A DNA stretch of 64,000 nt, from positions 1,364,001-1,428,000 of the forward strand of contig NZ_CP113910.1 in assembly GCF_024701375.2 (NCBI RefSeq), given 5' to 3'. The stretch comes from Streptomyces sp. KMM 9044. GTDB lineage: Bacteria > Actinomycetota > Actinomycetes > Streptomycetales > Streptomycetaceae. The translations under genes were made by a program, and so were the position numbers. The notes under the pieces were generated by a model, which saw only the letters and a list, made by a program, of their open reading frames with translations, had not been told where the DNA came from and did no database searches. Each line of letters opens with the position of its first letter. The first letter of the stretch is position 1. Below, piece by piece: positions 53,576-61,943 of the stretch.

Positions 53576-54590
53576 CTACCCGAAAACGGCGTCTATGGCG
53601 GCGCTGCCACGTGCGCCCGCGCGGGGCAGGAAGTGGGCGTACTTCCGGAGCGTGAACCCGGGATCCGAGTGGCCGAGCCACCGAGCCAAGGAGACGACCG
53701 ACTCACCGGCCTCCAACTGCTCGGAGGCGTAGAAGTGACGCAGGGCGTGGTAGCCGTGCTCTCGCGAAGGCTCCCACACGCGGGCTCCGTCCGGAGCGTT
53801 CTCCTCCAGCGAGGCGATCACGCCGGCCTCGGCCAGAGCGGGCTTCCAGACGTAGGAGTTGAAGTAGTTCCGGTTGATCGCCTTCCGCTCGCGTCCGGCC
53901 ACCAGGAGGTTGTGCGTCCTCGGCCGGCGATGCTTGGCTTCCACCGGTGTCTGCGGAGGGCTCGGGTCGTCCCACGGCATGGTGACCGGCACGGGCGTGA
54001 AGAGGTCGATGTGCCGCCACAGGGCCTTGGCCACGCTGGGAGGCAAGGGCACGTCACGCACCTTGCGCCCCTTGGGAAGTGCGAAGCACAGCTTCGTCCG
54101 CACCATCTTGACCTGCCGTCGGATCCGGACGACGTCTTGATCGAAGTCGATGTCCTCCCTGGCCAGGCCGAACGCCTCTCCTTGCCGGAGCCCGAGTCCC
54201 GCACCGATCTCGATGAGGACTCGGTAGCGCTCCGGCAGAGCGGCACGCACCGCAAGCACTCGATCTGGCGGCCACGCTTCGACCCGCCCGGGAGCGGCTG
54301 CCGGAGGTCGGACCGTACTGGCGCGGCAGGGGTTGCGTGCGAGCCGGCGGTCTTCGACGGCCGCTTGCAGGATGCCGGACAGCGTCGCCCAGACGAGCCG
54401 GATGGAGGTAGGACCGAGGTCCTTCTCCAACCGCTTCTTCCAGCTCCGCAGCGCTTCCGTTCCGACGCTGTTGAGCGGCAGCGCGCCGAGGTGGGGGACG
54501 ATGTGCCGACGTACCCGCTGTTCGATGCGCTCCAGAGTGGACGGGTCACCGCTCTGGGTGGGCCACCAGTGGGCCGAGACATAGTGAACC
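53576..54590 (-). pseudogene. int: Phage/ICE-type tyrosine integrase, 5' end missing
   Basis: The frame runs from the IS boundary (54590) to the stop at 53576, about 338 residues. It includes part of the core-binding domain (HWWPTQSGDPSTLERIEQRV, then HIVPHLGALPLNSVGTEALR) and the full catalytic domain: Arg in GLGLRQGEAFGL, HALRHFYASEQLEAG (His, Arg), WLGHSDPGFTLRKYAHF (His, Tyr). The first in-frame start codon (54430) is well inside the protein, and the N-terminal arm-binding part is absent, so the gene is a remnant. Reconstructing across the IS does not restore an integrase N-terminus. No tRNA gene or att core was found near the 3' end, which faces murA2. Confidence 0.85.
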
Positions 54591-54628
54591 CTTCTCGGTA
54601 ACGTCTCGTGACGGTTTGTGATCTTCGT

Positions 54629-55590
54629 TCAGGTGGTGCGGCCGTGTTCCATCTGGAGCAGGACGAGGGCGGCTCGGGCGATCCGGGTGATGCTGCCAGG
54701 GTCGAGGCTGACCCGGCGCAGAGCCTTGAACGTGACTTTGAGCAGGGCATTGACTCTGCTGCTCAATTCGAGGGATGGTCACGCACCGCATCCGAGAGGG
54801 GCCGGACCGCCTCCTCGCGAGGCCCGTTCCACGCGCCCCGTCGACGGGCCGGCGTCACTCTCCGCAATTGAGCAACAGAGTCGGCATTCGCGCGCTCGGC
54901 GACGCCGTGGATGCCACGGATCACCTTGTTGAACGTCTGCTGTTCGAGGTCGAGTTCGCCGCCCTGCGGCTTCTTGGCCGGGTGGCGGAAGCCGTCGCCG
55001 GCGTTCTCGTAGCCGAGATCGGTCAGAGTCGGGATGTCCAGAGTGGCGGCGAGCCGGTTCAGCGCGCCGATCAGGTTGTGGGTGCGCGCGCAGGTGGTGT
55101 CGTGCTCGCGGCCGGGGCGGACCGGGGACACCCAGAGCGGCCAGCCGTCCGGGGCGGAGATGACCTGCACATTCCCGCCATGATGCTTGTGCTTCCCGGA
55201 CCACCAGAGATCTGCCCCGTTGGGACCGGGGGCGGCGACGCGGTCGGTGCGGATGACAGTGCCGTCCAGGTTGAGGTGGGTGTACCCGGCGGCCGCCGCC
55301 CGCTCCAGTGCGGTGGCCAGGTCCGGGGCGTGGTCGGCGAGCACGGTCAGCCCCTCGTGGAGATAGCGGTAGGCGGTCGGCACCGAGATCCGGCTGTCCC
55401 GGGCGAGTTGGGCCAGCCGGGTTCCGTCGACGAACCACCGCAGGACGAGGATCCCCTGCTTGAAGACGCCCAGGGCGCGGGTGTTCTTGCGGGTGCCGAG
55501 CCGGTCGCGGTGCTCGCGCAGGAGCCGGGCCAGGGTCTCGGCGGTCTCCCTGCCGACATCGAGCACGGCGGTGTAGGTGATACTGGTCAA
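54629..55590 (-). pseudogene. IS5-family DDE transposase interrupted by a MITE
   Basis: ATG at 55588-55590. Residues 1-237 read MTSITYTAVLDVGRETAETL, KQGILVLRWFVDGTRLAQLA, SRISVPTAYRYLHEGL (HTH), HLNLDGTVIRTDRV (first Asp), PTLTDLGYENAG (second Asp), and VIRGIHGVAERANA (Glu). The reading then enters the MITE at 54882. Beyond the MITE (54751 down to 54629) the same frame continues LLKVTFKALRRVSLDPGSIT and ARAALVLLQMEHGRTT, then a stop. Joining the halves with one AATGCC duplication copy gives an intact 274-residue DDE_Tnp_4-type enzyme. As it stands the gene has lost its last 41 residues and gained 43 foreign ones. Confidence 0.92.
54752..54882. mobile_element. MITE, copy 2, inside the IS5-type transposase
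   Basis: 131 bp bounded by GACTCTGCTGCTCAATT (54752-54768) and AATTGAGCAACAGAGTC (54866-54882). It is flanked by the 6-bp duplication GGCATT (54746-54751 and 54883-54888). The left end is identical to copy 1 at 12699. It has no coding capacity. Confidence 0.9.
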
Positions 55591-55751
55591 CGTGTGAAGC
55601 CTCTGGCCGTACGGAACTTGATTTTCGCAGACCTGTTCCTACCAGGGGCTTCACCCATATCTGACAGCGGGGCACTCGACGCGGTCCGGCTCACCCCGCA
55701 CGCGGTCACGCACTGCAACCGTCACGTTGCCGAGAAGACCTCAGTGACCTG

Positions 55752-56027
55752 ATGCCCGTGTTCAATGAAGTCGGCTTCACTCCGTCGGTGTCGAAGGTCT
55801 CCGCGCTCTGGTCGGGCACACCGGTAACGGTGCGGTTGGACGACCTGGACCTGATCTGCGCTGCTCTTCAGTGCACGGTCGCGGACCTGCTCGTCGCCGA
55901 ACCTGTGGCCGGGAAGACGCCGGTGGCCCAGGACGAGGGGCTCGCGACGGCTGCGGGCGAGCCGCCCAGGCCGGTGCCACGCCGGTCCACCGGGGCGGGG
56001 CGGCCCAGGTCACTCCCACCGAACTGA
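55752..56027 (+). CDS. XRE-type regulator, N-terminal part missing
   Basis: 91 residues as read from ATG 55752. The sequence NEVGFTPSVSKVSALWSGTP, VTVRLDDLDLICAALQCTVADLLVAEP is the second half of a Cro/C1 HTH of the short actinobacterial kind; the first helix pair is absent. In-frame codons upstream (DLSDL) run into the IS end at 55737. The C-terminal 45 residues are Pro/Arg-rich. Its stop is one base before the GTG of the zinc-ribbon gene, so the pair is translationally coupled. It is either a fragment left by an old deletion or, less likely, a gene starting elsewhere. The pairing with a zinc-ribbon integrase-like gene is common in Streptomyces, as I recall. Confidence 0.7.
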   Translation: MPVFNEVGFTPSVSKVSALWSGTPVTVRLDDLDLICAALQCTVADLLVAEPVAGKTPVAQDEGLATAAGEPPRPVPRRSTGAGRPRSLPPN

Positions 56028-56028
56028 G

Positions 56029-58322
56029 GTGGCCCCAATACGAAAGCGCCCTAAGCGCCTGCCCTCGCTGGGGCAGTGCACCGGCTGCCTCGGCTGGGGG
56101 CTGCGGGTCCAGTCACCGTTCTGCTCCCCCTGCCACCAATGGCGCTCCAAACGGAACCACTCGGAGGGCGAGTGCAGACGGTGCAAGCGACTGTGGCGCA
56201 TCAACGACGAAGGCTTCTGCCGGGCGTGCGTCGTAGCTGTCACCGAGTACGACGCGGCCTGGTACTTCGAACCCGCACAGGCCGCAGAGCAGCCGACATG
56301 GACCCAGCTCGCGTTCTGCCTGCCCGCTTCCGTCCGCCGGCCTGCTCTGCCCACCGGTACCTACCGCCTGCAGACTGACGGCCGCTACCACGCACCTGGC
56401 TGGGCACGCGCTCAGCGCCCCGCCCTCGCCGTGGACGACGAGCGGATCTGTCCGCCGCAGCGCGTGGACAGGTGGCCCTGTTCCCTGCGCCGTACCGGCT
56501 GCTGGAGCGCCACGCCATCGCGATTCGCAGCCGATTCCAAGACGATCTGATCCGACTCAAACCGCTGGTCGGTCAATTGCAGGCCGAGCACTGCCTCGGG
56601 CGTGCCTGGCGCGTCAGTGCCATGAACATGTTGGCCCTTGCGCTGGCGGCACGCGACGCGGCCGGCCAGGAGCTGGTCGACGCCGCGATCCTTGACGCCC
56701 TGCCTCACCGGCCCGTCGGAGTCACCCGGGTCCTGAACAAAGTCGGCTGGCTTGCCCCCGGCCTGGACCGCGAGGTGGTCCTGCTGCCGCACGCCCAGCG
56801 GGCGCGCCCCCAATCTGAGCCACGAAGTTGCCATCACTGCCTTTCGTGGGGCCGAAACCAAGTGTGCGACGCCTGTAGGAACTGGCGTCGTGTATACGCT
56901 GACCAGCAAGGATGCTGCGGTCGGTGTGGCGCCGGGCCGCTTCCTCTTCGGAACGGTCGATGCCGCGACTGCACTCGACAGCGCCTTCGCCTGGGTCCTG
57001 ACACCGACGCCTCTACCTGGCGACAACTACGTTTTGCCGGACCGTCCTTGGCGAACGGCAGCGCGGCCCGTCGCAAGCTCCGCGCGGATCGCCCAGAGCT
57101 CAGTCCGCCAGCCGTACTTGAAGGTCAGGCGACGATCTTCGAGATCGAGCGGGACTGGCGCCCGCTGGCCGGAGCCCTGCTGCCAGCCCCGCTACCGCCG
57201 GTGAAGGCCCTGCTGGCGGACTTCGCCCGATACACCACCGAGAACCGCTGGAACCAGAAAGTCCACGAGCCGATGGCTCGGGTTCTACGAGTGGCCGCCA
57301 CCTGGCTGGGCGCCGACACCGTCTTCCGCGAGGAAGATATTCGGGTGATGCACCGCGTGTTCGGCGGCAAGGGTCGCATCCGCGGGCTCGTCGCCTTCCT
57401 GGACCAACGCGAACAGCTCGTCACCTCGCCGCCGCGGCGCAACCGCCACGAGGCTTTCGTCCAGCGCACCATCGCCGCCTTCCCTCCACGAATCAGCGAC
57501 GAACTCGGCACGTGGGTCGGGGTCTTGCGTGGCGCCAGCAGGCCCCACCACCGCGTCACCGACTACGCCACTCTGCGCCGCTACCTCATCTACCTGGCCG
57601 CGCCACTCGCTGACTGGACCACCCGCTACACCACCTTGCGTCAGGTGACCAAGGCTGACGTCACAGCCGCTGTCACCGCGGTCAAAGGCCCACGCGCCCA
57701 CGAGCGTGCTGTGGCGATCCGGTCGCTCTTTCGAGCCCTGAAACACACCAAGCTCGTCTTCGCCGACCCCACCCGCGGCGTTCGCATAACCCGTCAGGAA
57801 CTGTTGCCCACAACTCTGACCCCCGACCGGCTGGCCGGGCTCTTGGAGACCAGCTCCAACCCGGCCACCCGTCTGGTTCTCACCCTGGTCGCCCTCCACG
57901 CAACAAGCGGCACCGACCTGCGCGACCTCGTCCTCTCCGACGTGCTACTCACCCGACGGCAACTTCTGATCCGCCGCCCCCACGGCCGTCACGTCGTCCA
58001 CCTCGACAACACCACGGATGCCCTACTGCATGCCTGGCTCCGCTACCGCCATCAGCGTTGGCCACGCACCGTCAACGCGCACCTCCTGGTCACTCAACAG
58101 ACCGCCAGCGTGACCGATCCTGTCTCCGCGGACTACGTCTACAGGCGTTTCGAGCCCGCCGGTCTGACTCTGCGCGCAGTTCGCGCCGACAGAATCCTGG
58201 ACGAGGCCCGCGAGACCGAAGATCCCGTCCACCTCGTCCGTGTCTTCGGAATCTCCATCACCACTGCCATGAAGTACATCCACGCTGCCCACCCCCACCG
58301 CGCCGGCCCTGTTCCTCGCTGA
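56029..58322 (+). pseudogene. Zinc-ribbon / tyrosine-recombinase-like protein, frameshifted
   Basis: From GTG 56029 the first frame encodes two CxxC...CxxC ribbons (CTGCLGWGLRVQSPFCSPC and CRRCKRLWRINDEGFCRAC). From about 56440-56470 the meaningful frame moves by -1, giving RGQVALFPAPYRLLERHAIA. A helical domain follows, then two more ribbons (CHHCLSWGRNQVCDAC; CGRCGAGPLPLRNGRC, then RDC), then a recombinase-like half (about 57180-58320). This half has a SAM-like helical part and a catalytic-like part with SGTDLRDL (Arg), AVRADRILDEA in place of HxxR, and TAMKYIHAAHP (Tyr). The full protein would be about 760 residues. A GTG at 56472 could start the second frame as a separate gene. The role is unknown; site-specific DNA binding is likely. 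Confidence 0.7.
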
Positions 58323-58390
58323 GGCAGACGGCCGCCCCCGGGAAGCACCTGCACCCCCAAATAGCGTCACTCCAGGACCCTGACCTGCCT

Positions 58391-59185
58391 TCACGATGGC
58401 GGCAGCTCAGTGTTGAGTCTCTCGGCAGGCACTCGCTCGATGCGGGTCCATCCCCTCCAGCCCCGCTCCTCCAGGATCGCCAACAGCCGCGCGGCGTGCG
58501 GTGAGGACTCGACCATGGTTGAGTCCAGCAGGTCGACAAACTGATCGTCGATGCCGTCATCGGCACCCACCTCGCCAGCCTCTACAGCGCGAACCATCAA
58601 GCGCTCCATGATGTCGGCGACCTCGACGACCCGCGGGTCGTCGGCCGACCAGTCGAGTGCCCCGCTGAGAAGGCCGTAGAGCTTCACCATGTCGGGGTCG
58701 TCCAGCTCCTCGTGCTTCTTGGCGATCACGGAGTCGATCGAATGCGGCACCTGTGCGGCGATCATGATCCAGGCGTCCCGTTCCATCTCGATGTACCGTT
58801 CCTCAACGCCGAGACCGCGCAGCCGGTCAAGGTAGTCCACGACGCTCTGCGGGAGCGCCAGGTGCTCTCCGGCGGCGAGCCTGGCGAGTCGGCTGCGGGA
58901 GTCCTGCAGCCGCCGGATCTCGGCACGCAGGGCCTTGTCGATCTCCTGGACGCCGCCGGCGAACTCCTCCGGGCCGGCGTCAAGGAGTTCCTGCACCCGG
59001 GCCAGCGGCACGCCGGCGTCTGCGAGGGTGCGGATCCGGATCAGTCGCACGACCGCGACAGCGTCGTAGGTCCGGTATCCGGACCGGTCGCGCTCGGGCT
59101 CCGGCAGCAACCCGATCCGGTGGTAGTGACGTACCGCCCGCACCGTCACCCCGGCGTACGCCGCGAGCTGGCTGATGGTGAGCAT
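58391..59185 (-). CDS. MerR-family transcriptional regulator
   Basis: 264 residues from ATG at 59183-59185. The N-terminal MerR winged helix is complete: MLTISQLAAYAGVTVRAVRH, YHRIGLLPEPERDRSGYRTY, and VRLIRIRTLADAGVPLARVQELL. The coiled-coil dimerisation helix (ALRAEIRRLQDSRSRLARL) follows near 85-105. The 150-residue C-terminal part (WIMIAAQVPHSIDSVIAKKH, and a helical DIMERLMVRAVEAGE) is a TipAS-like or helical ligand-binding region without Cys metal sites. It is the last gene of a three-gene operon behind a DrrAB-type exporter, 15 bp after the permease, so it probably senses the exported compound. It converges with the zinc-ribbon gene. Confidence 0.92.
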   Translation of the reverse strand: MLTISQLAAYAGVTVRAVRHYHRIGLLPEPERDRSGYRTYDAVAVVRLIRIRTLADAGVPLARVQELLDAGPEEFAGGVQEIDKALRAEIRRLQDSRSRLARLAAGEHLALPQSVVDYLDRLRGLGVEERYIEMERDAWIMIAAQVPHSIDSVIAKKHEELDDPDMVKLYGLLSGALDWSADDPRVVEVADIMERLMVRAVEAGEVGADDGIDDQFVDLLDSTMVESSPHAARLLAILEERGWRGWTRIERVPAERLNTELPPS

Positions 59186-59200
59186 GGGTCTCAGCCTGCC

Positions 59201-59962
59201 TCAGGCGATCTTCCGGCGATAGGCGGCCATCGCGAAGATGTACGCCACGACGAGGATGCCGAGACACCACGCGAGGGCGGTCCAGATGTCGTCGCCGACC
59301 GGCTGCTGGGCGAACAGGTTGCGGATCGTGTTGACGATCGACGTCACCGGCTGATGTTCGGCGAACCAGCGCACAGGGCCGGGCATCGTCTTTGTGGGCA
59401 CGAACGCCGAACTGACGAACGGCAGGAAGATGAGGGGGTAGGCGAACGCGCCAGCGCCCTCGACCGACGACGCGGAGAGCCCGGGGATCACGGCGAGCCA
59501 GGTCAGCGCCAGGGTGAACAGGAGCAGGATGCCGGTGACCGCGAGCCATGCCGACACGCCTGCCCCTGAGCGGAAGCCCATAAGCACAGCGACGCCCACG
59601 ACGAGCACGAGCGCGATCAGATTGGCGACCAAAGAGGTGACGACGTGGGCCCACAGCACACCCGACCGCGCGATCGGCATGGACTGGAATCGTTCGAAGA
59701 TCCCGCTCTTCACATCGGTGAACAGCCGATACGCGGTGTAGGAGATGCCTGAGGCGATGGTCATAAGCAGGATGCCGGGCAGCATGTAGTTCACGTACGG
59801 AACCGACCCGGTGTCGATGGCGCCGCCGAACACGTAGACGAACATCAGCATCATGGCGACCGGCGTGATGGCGGTCGTGATGATGGTGTCCATGCTGCGT
59901 GTGACGTGGCGTAGGGTCCGCCCCGTGAGTGCGGCAGTGTCGTTGAAGAAGTACGTGGTCAT
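59201..59962 (-). CDS. ABC-2 type multidrug permease (DrrB-like)
   Basis: 253 residues from ATG at 59960-59962, overlapping the ATPase stop (ATGA). Six membrane segments carry the ABC-2 permease marks: SMDTIITTAITPVAMMLMFV, FGGAIDTGSVPYVNYMLPGI, LLMTIASGISYTAYRLFTDV, KSGIFERFQSMPIARSGVLW, PLIFLPFVSSAFVPTKTMPG, and WFAEHQPVTSIVNTIRNLF. This is the daunorubicin-resistance DrrB type. It exports a hydrophobic compound with the ATPase encoded just upstream. The substrate is unknown, and no biosynthetic cluster is in the window. Confidence 0.93.
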   Translation of the reverse strand: MTTYFFNDTAALTGRTLRHVTRSMDTIITTAITPVAMMLMFVYVFGGAIDTGSVPYVNYMLPGILLMTIASGISYTAYRLFTDVKSGIFERFQSMPIARSGVLWAHVVTSLVANLIALVLVVGVAVLMGFRSGAGVSAWLAVTGILLLFTLALTWLAVIPGLSASSVEGAGAFAYPLIFLPFVSSAFVPTKTMPGPVRWFAEHQPVTSIVNTIRNLFAQQPVGDDIWTALAWCLGILVVAYIFAMAAYRRKIA

Positions 59963-60774
59963 CCTCGTCCCCCAGTTGTCGTGCCAGTGACGTCGCTCTT
60001 GTCGCTGCCGCCGATGACTGCGAGGAAGATTTCCTCCAGAGTCGGCTGCTTCTCGACGTACTCGACCTTGGCGGGTGGGAAGAGCTGCTTGAGCTCGGTG
60101 AGGGTGCCGTTGACGATGATCCGCCCCTGGTGGAGGATCGCGATCCGGTCGGCCAGCTGCTCTGCCTCGTCCAGATACTGTGTGGTGAGCAGCACCGTCG
60201 TTCCGTGGCCGGCGAGTTCCTTGACCGCATCCCACACCTCGATGCGCGCCTCGGGGTCAAGACCGGCCGTCGGCTCATCCAGGAAAATCACCGGCGAATT
60301 CCCGATGAGGCTCATCGCGATGTCCAGTCGGCGGCGCATCCCACCCGAATACGTGGACACTCGCCGCGCACCCGCCTCGCTCAGGGAGAAACGCCTCAGC
60401 AGGTCATCCGCGGTCGCGCCGGGGTCCTTGATGTGGCGCAGCCTGGCGACCAGGGCGAGGTTCTCCCGACCGCTGAGGATCTCGTCTACGGCCGCGAACT
60501 GTCCGGTGAGACTGATGGACTCCCGCACATTCGCCGCTTGCGTGGCGACATCGAAGCCATTGACGCTCGCCGCCCCCGCGTCGGCCTTCAGGAGCGTGGC
60601 GAGGATCCTCACGGTCGTGGTCTTGCCCGCCCCATTGGAGCCGAGCAGGGCGAAGATGCTGCCCGACGCCACGTCGAAGTCCACACCGCGCAGCACTTCG
60701 AGCTTCCCGTACGACTTCTTGAGACCTTGCACGCGAATCGCCGGACCGGCGATCGATTGGGCTGTCATGGTCAT
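59959..60774 (-). CDS. ABC multidrug exporter ATPase (DrrA-like)
   Basis: 271 residues from ATG at 60772-60774. The motifs are complete: IFALLGSNGAGKTTTVRIL (Walker A), the Q-loop in SISLTGQFAAVDEIL, STYSGGMRRRLDIAMSLI (signature), PVIFLDEPTAGLDPEARIEV (Walker B, D-loop), and VLLTTQYLDEAEQLADRIAI (H-loop). The C-terminus LFPPAKVEYVEKQPTLEEIF is typical of DrrA, which needs its C-terminal segment for DrrB contact. It is the first gene of the operon ATPase-permease-MerR. The control region upstream (60775-60970) shows no clear dyad. Confidence 0.95.
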   Translation of the reverse strand: MTMTAQSIAGPAIRVQGLKKSYGKLEVLRGVDFDVASGSIFALLGSNGAGKTTTVRILATLLKADAGAASVNGFDVATQAANVRESISLTGQFAAVDEILSGRENLALVARLRHIKDPGATADDLLRRFSLSEAGARRVSTYSGGMRRRLDIAMSLIGNSPVIFLDEPTAGLDPEARIEVWDAVKELAGHGTTVLLTTQYLDEAEQLADRIAILHQGRIIVNGTLTELKQLFPPAKVEYVEKQPTLEEIFLAVIGGSDKSDVTGTTTGGRG

Positions 60775-60971
60775 CTGCCTCCTTCGCGGAGCTGTTCCAG
60801 GCGACTACGCGGAAAGCTCCTCCCGGAAGGATGGAGGGTTGACCCAGCGTCAAGGTCAAGCCCGTTCCGACCACGGCACTCAGATCGCCGACCGGCCAGA
60901 CACACTGCAGCGATGACGGGCCGCTCGCCCCGAGCTCGTTCGGCCGCGAACCCGCCATACTCATAGCTGTC

Positions 60972-61337
60972 GGTGAACCACCCACGCGTCGGTTCCTGCG
61001 ACTCACCGGCCAGAAATCGACGAACCCGCCTGCTTCGCCCGGCGGGCACGTCGACCCCGGCGAGACGAGCCTCGCGGCCGCGGCCCGAGAGCTCGCTGAG
61101 GAGACCGGCGTCCACGTCACCACCGACAGCCTGCGCCCGATCGGCGTCTGGGACGCGCCCGACCGCGACCCGCGCGGCCGGTACGTCACCGTCGCGTACG
61201 CGGCCGTCGTCCCGGCCGGCACCCAGATCGTCGCCGGAGACGACGCCCGCACCGCCCGCTGGTGGCCCCTGGACCACCTGCCGGAGCGCCTGGCGTTCGA
61301 CCACGCCGACGTCCTCCGTGCAGCCACGGCCTCCTGA
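60972..61337 (+). pseudogene. Nudix hydrolase, start missing
   Basis: An open stretch without a credible start codon reads FLRLTGQKSTNPPAS, then the full Nudix box GHVDPGETSLAAAARELAEE followed by TGV, matching Gx5Ex7REUxEExGU. GVWDAPDRDPRGRYVTVAYA, DDARTARWWPLDHLPERLAF and HADVLRAATAS follow, ending at 61335-61337. The C-terminal 95 residues are intact, but the N-terminal 40 or so (first strands) are not found in any frame upstream. The region before it is the divergent leader of the ABC exporter. A 5' deletion during insertion of the exporter operon is the simplest reading. The substrate of the original enzyme is unknown. Confidence 0.75.
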
Positions 61338-61427
61338 CGCACCAGCACGAGACACCACAGCGCCGCGCCCCGGACCAGACGGCCGGGCGCGGCGCTTCCT
61401 GTTCCCCCTTCGCCGAGGAGCCGTCGC

Positions 61428-61943
61428 GTGTTAGCCACCGTCGTCACCGCCGGCCTCGCCGTCGTCGCCACCCTCTTGGGCGCGATCGTGTCCGGCCGAT
61501 TCCAGGAACGCGCCGCCGAACGGCAGGTGCGCGCCACCCACGGCGAAGCGATCCGCCGCGACCGCCTGGAAGCCGTCTCCGCCCTCGCCTGCGCCGCCAG
61601 CGACCACCGCACGGCGATGTGGATGCGCGGCGACGCCATCCTCAAGGGCGCCGGCACCGACCGGATCGAGGCCCTGCGCAGCCAGAGCCACATGACCCGC
61701 AGTGCCGTCACCCGCCCCCTGGTCGCCCTGCGCGTCCTCATCGAGGACCAGGCCGTGCGCGCCGCCGCCGATCGCATGATCACGCTGACCTACGCGATCC
61801 GGGACGCGTACGCCACAACCGAGGACCTGACCTCCGCCCGCGAGGCCGCGAAGACCGCCCACGACGACTTCGTCAACGCCGCCGCCCGCTACCTGCGCCC
61901 CACGAGCAGCCGCCCCACCTTCGAGCAGGAGACCACCCGATGA
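61428..61943 (+). CDS. Hypothetical protein with one N-terminal membrane helix
   Basis: 171 residues from GTG 61428. One membrane segment (about 2-21, TVVTAGLAVVATLLGAIVSG) is followed by a long helical, highly charged region (RFQERAAERQVRATHGEAIR and onward), with little beta prediction and no Cys. It has the look of the small helical membrane proteins encoded on Streptomyces integrative elements. Its stop overlaps the next start (ATGA at 61940-61943). No function can be given. The headless Nudix gene ends 90 bp upstream on the same strand and may belong to the same original operon. Confidence 0.7.
   Translation: MLATVVTAGLAVVATLLGAIVSGRFQERAAERQVRATHGEAIRRDRLEAVSALACAASDHRTAMWMRGDAILKGAGTDRIEALRSQSHMTRSAVTRPLVALRVLIEDQAVRAAADRMITLTYAIRDAYATTEDLTSAREAAKTAHDDFVNAAARYLRPTSSRPTFEQETTR

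Larger units (their letters stand above)
54591..55737. mobile_element. IS5-type insertion sequence (3-bp target duplication), carrying a MITE
   Basis: Imperfect inverted ends: left CTTCTCGGTAACGT (54591-54604), right (inverse of 55724-55737) CTTCTCGGCAACGT. The similarity continues inward as GTGACGGTT. The element is flanked on both sides by ACC (54588-54590 and 55738-55740). Length is 1147 bp, or 1010 bp once the MITE and one copy of its duplication are taken out, a normal IS5-group size. An inner dyad GTGAAGCC/GGCTTCAC (55594-55601, 55647-55654) lies upstream of the transposase. Confidence 0.8.

Noticed and set aside
54588..54590. IS insertion splitting an intact integrase and joining to XRE
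   Set aside because: Joining the flanks after removing the IS and one ACC does not restore an integrase N-terminus or a full XRE helix-turn-helix, so both were probably truncated before the IS arrived; the 3-bp duplication could also be chance.
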